DNA from: Planctomycetota bacterium
GTDB taxonomy: Bacteria; Planctomycetota; Phycisphaerae; Phycisphaerales; SM1A02
Assembly: GCA_014381385.1 (NCBI GenBank)
Contig: JACNLR010000084.1
Span: 1-19,414, forward strand
Length of the DNA stretch: 19,414 nucleotides
Direction of reading: 5' to 3'
Below are positions 6,928-13,689 of the stretch, one piece after another (position 1 is the stretch's first letter; the number at the start of each line of letters is the position of its first letter). A program made the translations under genes and the position numbers. The notes below the pieces were generated by a model. That model ran no database searches. It had not been told where the DNA came from and saw only the letters and a program-made list of their open reading frames with translations.

Positions 6928-6948
6928 AATCAATAAGGGGGCACAGAA

Positions 6949-6966
6949 TACACGCTATGTCGTGTA
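6949..6966. promoter_or_regulatory. Operator-like inverted repeat between divergent genes
   Basis: TACACG, six bases (CTATGT), then CGTGTA: a perfect 6-6-6 dyad in the 49-base gap between the nhaD-like and NHL genes. Position and symmetry fit a repressor or activator site shared by both promoters. No regulator gene is nearby and no promoter boxes were clear. Confidence 0.35.
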
Positions 6967-6976
6967 CAGTGTTGTG

Positions 6977-8302
6977 ATGTTGATCTCCTCATTATTACTT
7001 ATTACACTTGCCGCGCCACACGGCAAGTTTGTCCAACAAATAGACGGTTTTCTTGAGCCAGTGCATGCAATCGAATTGCCAGATGGCAGTTTTGCAGTCG
7101 CAGACAGGATGGCCGATGCAGTGGTTCTCCTTGACAGCGATGGCAATCGAATTGGGCTTTTAGAAGGCGAGCATGCTGCACCGATGCATCTTTCTTTTGT
7201 CGAAGGTGAACTCGTCGTAGATTCTGTTCCAACGGTGTACCCAACATGGTCTGGAGTCGAAATGCGAACCCCAGGAGTTGGTGCAAAAACTGATATTGGT
7301 TGGATTATTCCTGATCGACTTGGACATGCAATTCACCATTTCGATCTAGAAGGAAAGTGGATAGGCAAATGGGGTGTCCACGCTGTTTTGCCACACGAAG
7401 GAAACGGAAAATTACATTATCCAGATTCAGTTTCGCTTACTCGAGATGGGAAAAGAATCATTGTTTGCGAAGGGTTTGAAGGGCGTATTCAAATATTTGA
7501 GCTTGGTGAAGGTGAGCCACAAGCGCCGCCGCCAATTACAAACATTGCGCATTTTGGAAAGCACATCGATTCGCATGGTGATCTTATTGTTATTGCAGAA
7601 CCTGAACTCGGTGATATTTATTTGTTTCGCACAGGTTTGGAAGTTCCAATTCAACTTACTCGTTTTGGCGGTGAAGGCGATGGTCCGCACCAATTTAACT
7701 GGGTAGATGGGTTGTGGATCGGCGAAGGTGTTGTGAAAGCAATTGGGAATGAAAGTTTGAAAACATTTACATTTGAACACGATCCTGTAAGTAAAATGCG
7801 TGCAATTCCGGGAATGGTAAAATTTCAACAATCAGTGAGCAATCAGTGTTTTGTTGGGCCACTTGATAAGAATAAGGTAATGCCAAGTGCAACTGATATT
7901 GAAGTTGCAAACGATGGCAAGACAATGTGGGCAGTTGATCGTGCTGCTGAATCTGTTCGATTGCTTTCTACGGCTGATTTTGAACCATTAATGACGATTA
8001 CTGGTTTCGTCGAACCGCAAGGAATTGCTATTGAAAAAAACGGAAGCATTCTTGTTTCTGACATTGGCGCGTCGCATATCAAACGCTTTTCACCAGAGGG
8101 TAAACTCCTTCTTACATTTGGCGAAAAAGGATTTGATCCACATCAAATGAATAAACCTGCTGGAATTACAGTCTTAGATAACGGTACGATTGTTGTTGTA
8201 GATTGGGGGAATCACCGTGCGCAAATCTACGCACAAGATGGTACGTGGCTCGCAACTTTTGGTCGGGGTAGATTTTGGACAAATAAAAATGATAAAAAAT
8301 AG
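6977..8302 (+). CDS. Secreted NHL-repeat beta-propeller protein
   Basis: The 441-residue product starts with a short signal-like segment (MLISSLLLITLAAPHG) and continues with NHL-type blades. The clearest are near the C-terminus, about residues 343-430: GFVEPQGIAIEKNGSILVSD, then HIKRFSPEGKLLLTFG, then NKPAGITVLDNGTIVVVDWG and HRAQIYAQDGTWLATFG. Earlier copies are DRLGHAIHHFDLEGKWIGKWG and PDSVSLTRDGKRIIVCE. The fold is a propeller, usually for binding protein or other ligands outside the cytoplasm; the exact role is unknown. ATG 6977 places the signal peptide correctly; GTG starts at 6962 and 6974 are in frame but less likely. The stop overlaps the downstream lipoprotein start by 14 bases, so the two are co-translated. 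Confidence 0.85.
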   Translation: MLISSLLLITLAAPHGKFVQQIDGFLEPVHAIELPDGSFAVADRMADAVVLLDSDGNRIGLLEGEHAAPMHLSFVEGELVVDSVPTVYPTWSGVEMRTPGVGAKTDIGWIIPDRLGHAIHHFDLEGKWIGKWGVHAVLPHEGNGKLHYPDSVSLTRDGKRIIVCEGFEGRIQIFELGEGEPQAPPPITNIAHFGKHIDSHGDLIVIAEPELGDIYLFRTGLEVPIQLTRFGGEGDGPHQFNWVDGLWIGEGVVKAIGNESLKTFTFEHDPVSKMRAIPGMVKFQQSVSNQCFVGPLDKNKVMPSATDIEVANDGKTMWAVDRAAESVRLLSTADFEPLMTITGFVEPQGIAIEKNGSILVSDIGASHIKRFSPEGKLLLTFGEKGFDPHQMNKPAGITVLDNGTIVVVDWGNHRAQIYAQDGTWLATFGRGRFWTNKNDKK

Positions 8303-8666
8303 TCTCTTTTTAATCCTCTTACTTACTGGCTGCGCAACGGCGAAACATCAAGTTTCGAGTAATGCGCAAAATTGGAACGTGTCTTTTACGCCGGCACCGG
8401 ATGAGATGCCGCTGAACGAAGTGTTTGAAATTACTTCTTGGGTGCAGGGTGAAGGCGAAATCGATTCTTTGCGTGTTGACGCGGCAATGCCTGCACATGG
8501 GCATGGCATGATGACCGATCCAAAAACGAAATTACAACCAGATGGCTCATTTCTCACAACTGGCATGCTGCTTCATATGCCCGGCGACTGGGAAATTTAC
8601 TTTGATATCCGCTATGAAAATGATATTATCGAGCGGGCTCAGGTTCCCTTGTATTTAAAACCATAA
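8289..8666 (+). CDS. YtkA/FixH-like lipoprotein
   Basis: This 125-residue product starts with a lipoprotein signal, MIKNSLFLILLLTGC, with lipobox LLTG|C (Cys15), so it should be lipid-anchored outside the cytoplasmic membrane. The body resembles YtkA-like domains: MPAHGHGMMTDPKTKL (67-82) followed by GMLLHMPGDWEIYFDI (92-107). The clustered His70, His72, Met74, Met75, His96 and Met97 are plausible copper ligands, a role inferred from related periplasmic proteins. ATG 8289 is chosen because it puts the signal peptide at the N-terminus; an upstream GTG at 8217 would bury it. The start overlaps the NHL gene by 14 bases. The stop TAA is the first triplet of the 8664 repeat array. Confidence 0.82.
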   Translation: MIKNSLFLILLLTGCATAKHQVSSNAQNWNVSFTPAPDEMPLNEVFEITSWVQGEGEIDSLRVDAAMPAHGHGMMTDPKTKLQPDGSFLTTGMLLHMPGDWEIYFDIRYENDIIERAQVPLYLKP

Positions 8667-8695
8667 CTCACCCCCAAAATAAACTCACCCCCGGA
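8664..8695 (+). repeat. Half-unit array after the lipoprotein stop
   Basis: Two tandem 16-base units, TAACTCACCCCCAAAA at 8664 and TAAACTCACCCCCGGA at 8680, run into the full hairpin P6, whose TAA is at 8696. The three TAA triplets are offset by 16 bases each and so fall in all three reading frames. The first is the lipoprotein stop. Confidence 0.88.
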
Positions 8696-8719
8696 TAAAC
8701 TCACCCCCGGTGAGTTTAT
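8695..8719 (+). repeat. Palindromic repeat P6
   Basis: Hairpin with an 11-bp stem (ATAAACTCACC paired with GGTGAGTTTAT) and loop CCC, in the same orientation as P1, P2, P4 and P7. The bases between P6 and P7 (with TTTGGAGTGAA) resemble a diverged version of the spacer found inside the P2/P3-type pairs. Confidence 0.92.
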
Positions 8720-8743
8720 TCAGATTTGGAGTGAATTGGGTCA

Positions 8744-8810
8744 AAACTCACCCCCGGTGAGTTTATTGGTTTTGGGAGTGAAATGAAGAAAACTCACCGG
8801 GGGTGAGTTT
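8744..8810 (+). repeat. REPIN-like inverted pair P7/P8
   Basis: P7 (8744-8764, loop CCC) and P8 (8790-8810, loop GGG) are exact reverse complements over the 21-base core. The spacer carries GGGAGTGAAATGAAG, nearly as in the two copies around the RAYT gene 5 kb away. P8 extends to TTATT, and the TTA at 8809-8811 is the stop codon of the convergent peroxidase gene. Lying between convergent genes, the structure may terminate both transcripts. Confidence 0.92.
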
Positions 8811-9924
8811 ATTTTGGGGGTGCGAGGAGGTGGCTCGGAGGCAGTGTGCCCGTTAGGGATTCGAGGAATGCGATGAGGTCAGCTTTCCCTTGTGCGTCAA
8901 GTTCAAGGGGGACGAGAATTGTTTCCCTGTGGTGGTCTGCAGTGACGAAGTTTTCGAGGGTGGAATAATGTTCTACGACATCTTCGAGCGAAGCAAGTTG
9001 CCCAGCATGCATGTACGGTGGTGTCTTGGCGACGTTGCGTAAACTTGGAGTTCGAAACGCCCCCCAATCTTCACGCCGTCGAGCGATGTGTTTAGAAATA
9101 ACTGCGCGTGTGCCAAGTTTGTCGTCGCTTTCCTCACTCCCAGCAGTAAACTTTGCTGTTTGTAATATTGCAATTGCATCAAATCTGCCTGCGTCTCGGA
9201 GTGCTCCGCCATCAAGAGGTCCGACGCCTACCGTATGAAATGCGCCATCAGTAAACCAAGGTCCAAAATGACACCGCAAGCATCCGCCTTCGCCAATAAA
9301 AAATTGCAAACCTCGCTGCGCAGATTCACTCATTGCATTTTTGTCACCAAGTGCAAACCGATCGAATGGTGAATCGAGTGCAACTAATTTTGTTTGGTAT
9401 GCAGCAAGGCATTTTGCAACATTCGCTGCAGTAACAGAAACAGGTACATTCTTTGTGTTTCCAAAGACTTCCTCCCACAGTGTTGCATATACAGGATCAC
9501 TTGTCATTGTAGTTGCAATGTCTTTACGGTCACCGCCCATTTCTGCAGGATGCTCAAACGTTTGAATTGGTTGGCCCCATAAAGTATCTGTTCGTCCATC
9601 CCAGAAAAACCAGCGTTGATGCGCGGCATTTAATACAGTTGGTGCATTGCGAGTCACTGCTGAAATTCCTGTGGAAACTGCTACACCATCGGTGAAATAC
9701 AATTCAGGTTTATGACAAGTCGCGCACGAAACTTCGCCGTTTGAAGAAAACTGAGGATCAAAAAAGATTTGTTGCCCAAGTTTCGCTGCTTGCTCATTTT
9801 GTTCATACGCATTTGTAGTATCCAATTCAAACGTAGGATTCGCCATCGATTGAATGAGTGTGCGTTGTTCAGGTGTGAACACAGGTGGAATACAAAGTAA
9901 TGTGATAAAAATGAAACAATTCAT
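8809..9924 (-). CDS. Di-heme cytochrome c peroxidase (CcpA/MauG superfamily)
   Basis: The 371-residue exported protein belongs to the bacterial di-heme peroxidase superfamily, which reduces hydrogen peroxide with electrons from cytochromes or, in MauG/MbnH relatives, oxidises a partner protein. A signal-like segment (MNCFIFITLLCIPPVF) is followed by two c-heme sites, CATCH (67-71) and CLRCH (215-219), plus the family blocks GQQIFFDPQFS, RNAPTVLNA, RWFFWDGR and FRTPSLRNVAKTPPYMHAGQ (290-309). Whether Met305 or a tyrosine supplies the distal ligand, which separates CcpA from MauG types, cannot be decided here. ATG 9924 overlaps the upstream coaB stop (ATGA), so translation is coupled. The last codons (PPK-stop) lie in the repeat array, and the stop is supplied by palindrome P8. 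Confidence 0.9.
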   Translation of the reverse strand: MNCFIFITLLCIPPVFTPEQRTLIQSMANPTFELDTTNAYEQNEQAAKLGQQIFFDPQFSSNGEVSCATCHKPELYFTDGVAVSTGISAVTRNAPTVLNAAHQRWFFWDGRTDTLWGQPIQTFEHPAEMGGDRKDIATTMTSDPVYATLWEEVFGNTKNVPVSVTAANVAKCLAAYQTKLVALDSPFDRFALGDKNAMSESAQRGLQFFIGEGGCLRCHFGPWFTDGAFHTVGVGPLDGGALRDAGRFDAIAILQTAKFTAGSEESDDKLGTRAVISKHIARRREDWGAFRTPSLRNVAKTPPYMHAGQLASLEDVVEHYSTLENFVTADHHRETILVPLELDAQGKADLIAFLESLTGTLPPSHLLAPPK

Positions 9925-10601
9925 GTGCACAATTCACTCAAATGTTGAATCAGCCATCTGGCGAAATTCGATTTAGAAATAGTAGGAGGCGGAGAAAAAG
10001 TTCTGCCATCTTTGGTGTACACCGTTGCGGTAATATTCTGAGCATCCATCGATTGCAATGGATTTGCAACAATCGCATCAACGCACTTACGTTTTAGTTT
10101 ATCTTTGGCAACTTGCTCGAGGGTATGCATCTCTCCAAGTGCAAACGCGATTATCTTCTGATCATCCCTTGCAGTCTTCGCCGCGCCTGCAACAAGATCT
10201 GGAGTTGGGACAAGTTCAAGGATCATCTCAGCTTCACGAGGGATTTTTTCTTGAGCAGCCCCACCCTTTGGGGTGAAATCTGCAACTGCCGCTGCCATGA
10301 TCAAGTACTGATGGCTCGGCCAATGCTGATGGAGGAGTGCTTCAAGATCGCGAGTTGATGAAAAAACGTGTGTTTCAAGGCGAGGGTGGCAAGAAGGACT
10401 TTCACTGCCTGCACCTAAAAGTAGGGTTGTGTGGAAACCTTCAACTGCAAAAGCAAGCGCAAGTTGGCATCCAAGATGCCCAGAAGAGCGGTTTCCGAGA
10501 AACCTGACGTGGTCGATTTGCTCTCTTGTGGCTCCTGCAGTGATAAGAATAGTTGGTGACATTGTGGTGAGAGCCTTGCGGTAGGCGTGGATGGCGATCA
10601 T
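9921..10601 (-). CDS. coaB: Stand-alone phosphopantothenate-cysteine ligase domain (CoaB)
   Basis: CoaB condenses 4'-phosphopantothenate with cysteine in coenzyme A synthesis, in the cytoplasm. In most bacteria it is the C-terminal half of the bifunctional CoaBC; here the decarboxylase half is absent and the protein is only 226 residues. Seen: ILITAGATREQIDHVRFLGN with the NRSSG nucleotide loop, MAAAVADFTPK, KIPREAEMILELVPTPDLVA and KLKRKCVDAIVANPL. The start may be ATG 10601 or ATG 10562; the second begins MSPTILITAG and fits the family start better, but neither has a convincing ribosome binding site. It is divergent from the pil operon and overlaps the peroxidase gene by four bases. A separate CoaC must be encoded elsewhere if the pathway is complete. 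Confidence 0.87.
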   Translation of the reverse strand: MIAIHAYRKALTTMSPTILITAGATREQIDHVRFLGNRSSGHLGCQLALAFAVEGFHTTLLLGAGSESPSCHPRLETHVFSSTRDLEALLHQHWPSHQYLIMAAAVADFTPKGGAAQEKIPREAEMILELVPTPDLVAGAAKTARDDQKIIAFALGEMHTLEQVAKDKLKRKCVDAIVANPLQSMDAQNITATVYTKDGRTFSPPPTISKSNFARWLIQHLSELCT

Positions 10602-10605
10602 ACTA

Positions 10606-10617
10606 CCGTTTTAACGG
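10606..10617. promoter_or_regulatory. Small dyad between coaB and pilB
   Basis: CCGTT-TT-AACGG sits in the 49-base divergent gap between coaB and the first pilB. It could be an operator half-site pair, but it is short. The pilB start is preceded by AAAAGG four bases upstream of the ATG, a modest ribosome binding site. Confidence 0.25.
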
Positions 10618-10650
10618 CGTGAAAACTCCGTTCATATCTAAAAAGGTTTT

Positions 10651-12390
10651 ATGGCACGAAAACGAAGAAAAAAAATAGGTGAGATTCTTGTCTCACAGCG
10701 AGTTGTTACCAAGGATCAATTCCAAACTGCATTGAAAGCGGCAGAAGGCACTGCAAAGCGTGTTGGCGAAGTGTTGATCGAGCAAGGTGCTTGTGATGAG
10801 CAAGCGGTCATTAAGGCATTGGCTGAACAATTTGACATGGACTACATCGCCCTCGATGGCAGCGACGGGAGCCCAACGCCTGATATGGATCTTATCCCGA
10901 AGGATGTCATCCAAAAGCACGCAATTTTACCACTGAGTAAAGAAGGTGGAAAACTAAAATTAATCATTCATGATCCACTTAATCTGGAGTTACTAGACCT
11001 TTTACGCTTCAGGCTTAATTGTGAAATTGAACCAGCGCTGTCAACCAAATCTGCAATCCAAGCATTTATTACTGGTGATTCTGGTGGTTCTGACACACTG
11101 TTTACTGACGCATCCCTTGTTACAGATTCAGTAGATGTAACCGTTGACAGAAGTGTTGATACGTCTGTTGACACATCAATTGATGTTGACAGCGATCAAG
11201 CACCTATCATAAAACTTGTCACTCGAATGATTACAGAAGCTGTTCGAAACAACACTTCTGATATTCACATTGAGCCAATGGAAGATCGTGTTGTGTTGCG
11301 ATACCGCATTGACGGTGTTTGTCACGTTCGCGACAATTTACCGAAGAGAATGCAATCTGCGATTTTGGCAAGATTGAAGTTGATGGCTGGTGTAAACATC
11401 GCCGAAAAACGTATCCCGCAAGATGGTCGTATTAAAATGGGCGTTGACGGAGACCAAATCGACTTTCGTGTGAGTGCATGCCCTGCATACCATGGCGAGT
11501 CGATCGTGTTGCGGATTTTGCGTCCAGACTCTGTTCGAATTGGTTTAAAAAACCTTGGCTTTGAACAAGCAAACCTCGATCGTTTTAACAAATTGATTCG
11601 TAGACCAAATGGTATTCTGCTCGTGACAGGTCCAACAGGTTCAGGTAAAACAACCACACTTTATTCTGCGTTGGACGTACTGAACACACCAAACAGAAAA
11701 ATTATCACCGCCGAAGATCCAGTTGAATATAGTTTTGCAGGGATTAACCAGTGCCAAATTCGGGATTCGATTGGTTTAACCTTCTCCTCTATTCTTCGAG
11801 CGATGCTCCGGCAAGCGCCAAACATTATTCTTGTTGGTGAAATTCGTGACCGTGAAGTTGCGGATATTGCAATTCAGGCCGCATTGACAGGTCACTTGGT
11901 CTTTTCTACGTTGCATACGAATGATGCGCCATCGGCGATCACTCGTTTGATTGACATGGGTGTGAAACCATACCTTGTAGCAAGTTCAATTCAAGCAATT
12001 ATGGCGCAGCGCCTAACGAGAATGCTTTGTTCAAAATGCAAGAAAGCAGACAAATCACCAGATAAAAAGTTCCTCAAACTTCTTGATATTACTCCCGAAG
12101 AAGCTGCCAATGGAGATATTTGCAAACCTGTTGGTTGCAGTGTCTGCAATAACCGAGGATACAAAGGTCGAAAAGCGATATTCGAAATGATGGTGATGAA
12201 TAATGAAACAAGAGAACTCGCCTTTAACCGTGCTCCACTTGGGCAACTTCGTGCTGCTGCAGTTCGCGGGGGTATGACAACGCTTGTTGAGGACGGGAAA
12301 ATTAAAGTGCTCAGAGGTGATACAACACCTGAAGAGATTGCTAAATTCGCACAGGCAGAAGCGCTTCTTGAAGGTAATGTGGATATTTAA
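10651..12390 (+). CDS. pilB: Type IV pilus assembly / T2SS ATPase PilB (first copy)
   Basis: The 579-residue hexameric ATPase powers pseudopilus or pilus extension from the cytoplasmic face. The N-terminal region carries two MshEN-like helical repeats (KIGEILVSQ near residue 8 and RVGEVLIEQGACDEQAVIKALAEQ, 37-60), the kind that binds cyclic di-GMP in MshE. A spacer rich in Asp, Ser, Thr and Val follows (about 140-185). The catalytic core has the Asp box SDIHIEPMEDRVVLRYRIDG, Walker A GPTGSGKT (327-334), Walker B region IILVGEIRD (392-400) and the zinc-binding cysteines Cys460, Cys463, Cys496 and Cys499. Start ATG 10651 follows AAAAGG. It opens the pil operon, 21 bases before pilT. Assignment to PilB rather than GspE rests mainly on the adjacent pilT. 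Confidence 0.93.
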   Translation: MARKRRKKIGEILVSQRVVTKDQFQTALKAAEGTAKRVGEVLIEQGACDEQAVIKALAEQFDMDYIALDGSDGSPTPDMDLIPKDVIQKHAILPLSKEGGKLKLIIHDPLNLELLDLLRFRLNCEIEPALSTKSAIQAFITGDSGGSDTLFTDASLVTDSVDVTVDRSVDTSVDTSIDVDSDQAPIIKLVTRMITEAVRNNTSDIHIEPMEDRVVLRYRIDGVCHVRDNLPKRMQSAILARLKLMAGVNIAEKRIPQDGRIKMGVDGDQIDFRVSACPAYHGESIVLRILRPDSVRIGLKNLGFEQANLDRFNKLIRRPNGILLVTGPTGSGKTTTLYSALDVLNTPNRKIITAEDPVEYSFAGINQCQIRDSIGLTFSSILRAMLRQAPNIILVGEIRDREVADIAIQAALTGHLVFSTLHTNDAPSAITRLIDMGVKPYLVASSIQAIMAQRLTRMLCSKCKKADKSPDKKFLKLLDITPEEAANGDICKPVGCSVCNNRGYKGRKAIFEMMVMNNETRELAFNRAPLGQLRAAAVRGGMTTLVEDGKIKVLRGDTTPEEIAKFAQAEALLEGNVDI

Positions 12391-12411
12391 CATTGGACGG
12401 AACCTAGATAT

Positions 12412-13515
12412 ATGTCAACGATACAAATAGATAGATTGCTCGACACAGTAGTTCGTACTGGAGCTTCTGACCTTCACTTAACAGTTGGTCGAAAACCTAC
12501 CCTTCGATTGCACGGTGGTTTAAAGAATCTCGATACGAAAGTTCTAGATGGTGACGATTGTGTTGCATTGATGAAGCAGATTACTCCAGAAAAAGCACAG
12601 CAAGAGTTGCAGGAAGAGGGCAGTTGCGACTTTGGTTTTGCGTTTGGTACACAAGCTCGTTTTCGAGTCGCAATTTTTCGTCAACGCGGCGATATCACGT
12701 TAGTTCTCCGTTTAATTCCAAACGAATTGCTGACTTTTGAACAAATTGGCTTACCGAAAATTTTGAAAGAATTGATTCGTCGACCACGGGGACTGTTCAT
12801 TGTCACTGGTCCAACTGGTTCTGGTAAAACAACATCGCTTGCGACGATGATTGATTACGTCAACACGAATTTAGAACGTCACATTGTGACAGCAGAAGAT
12901 CCGATTGAGTATTACCATTACCACAAAAAATCAATTGTGAATCAACGTGAGGTCGGCAATGATGTGCCGAGCTTTTCAGAAGCGCTCCGTCGTGTATTGC
13001 GCGCTGACCCTGATGTGATTCTCGTTGGCGAAATGCGTGACTTGGAAACAATTGAAGCGGCTATTCAGGCCGCGGAAACTGGTCACTTGGTTTTTGCAAC
13101 GTTGCATACAACTGGTGCAGCTGGCACGATCAACCGGATTGTTGATGCGTTTCCAACTAATCAGCAAGAGCAAGTTCGGGTGCAACTTTCCACATCACTC
13201 ATTTCGGTTCTTTCCCAAGTACTTCTACGAAGAATTGATAAGTCCGGTCGTGTTGCTGCATACGAATTCCTCGTCGTGACACCAGCAGTGGCAAACCTCA
13301 TTCGTGAAAATAAAACTTTCCGCATTGACTCTGCGATCCAAACTGGGCGGAAGTTTGGTATGCAGCTCCTCGATGACCACCTCTGGTCACTCTACGAGCG
13401 AGGCATGATTGGTGCTGAGGAGATGATTGATAAGGGCAGAGATTCTAATTCCTTGACACAGAAAGTACACAGTTCGGGCGGTACGGTAGGTAGAACAGAG
13501 TTAGATGAGGGGTAA
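12412..13515 (+). CDS. pilT: Pilus retraction ATPase PilT
   Basis: The 367-residue PilT-family ATPase depolymerises type IV pili, giving twitching motility. Seen: the N-terminal ASDLHLTVGRKPTLRLHG, Walker A GPTGSGKTTSL (133-143), HIVTAEDPIEYYH, Walker B region VILVGEMRD (202-210), ATLHTTGAAGTINRIVDAFP and AVANLIRE (292-299), equivalent to the AIRNLIRE motif required for retraction. No zinc cysteine motif, as usual for PilT. It lies between two pilB genes; presence of a retraction ATPase suggests a true type IV pilus rather than a pure secretion system. Its ribosome binding site (GGACGGA, 12 bases upstream) is weak. Confidence 0.94.
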   Translation: MSTIQIDRLLDTVVRTGASDLHLTVGRKPTLRLHGGLKNLDTKVLDGDDCVALMKQITPEKAQQELQEEGSCDFGFAFGTQARFRVAIFRQRGDITLVLRLIPNELLTFEQIGLPKILKELIRRPRGLFIVTGPTGSGKTTSLATMIDYVNTNLERHIVTAEDPIEYYHYHKKSIVNQREVGNDVPSFSEALRRVLRADPDVILVGEMRDLETIEAAIQAAETGHLVFATLHTTGAAGTINRIVDAFPTNQQEQVRVQLSTSLISVLSQVLLRRIDKSGRVAAYEFLVVTPAVANLIRENKTFRIDSAIQTGRKFGMQLLDDHLWSLYERGMIGAEEMIDKGRDSNSLTQKVHSSGGTVGRTELDEG

Positions 13516-13689
13516 TGGGCTAAAACCAAGATCTGCCCTTGATTTATTAGTAGTAATAGAGAATAATCTAGGTGGCAAATGCAAAAAACTGCCTTGCCAC
13601 TGTTGTCAATGGGTGTAAAAGATCCAATGATCTTCTAAGAGTAATTGCAGATATCCGAACTATCAGGATATCGACGGAGTAAGAATACT
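13516..13689 (+). promoter_or_regulatory. Structured 174-base leader before the second pilB
   Basis: The gap holds a possible sigma-70-like promoter, TTGATT (13539-13544), 17 bases, AATAAT (13562-13567), and three inverted repeats in a row: GTGGCAA/TTGCCAC (13572-13600), AAGATC/GATCTT around CAAT (13619-13634) and GATATCC/GGATATC around nine bases (13650-13672). The last ends four bases before the ribosome binding site GGAG (13676-13679) of pilB2. It does not match a riboswitch class I recognise. Confidence 0.4.

Noticed and set aside
7427..7831. Antisense frame of 134 codons opposite the NHL gene
   Set aside because: Sense strand encodes clear NHL blades; the antisense frame is a by-product of codon bias.
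13516..13689. Cyclic di-GMP riboswitch in the pilB2 leader
   Set aside because: Attractive by context, but I could not find the conserved core sequences of either known class; kept only as an unassigned structured leader.
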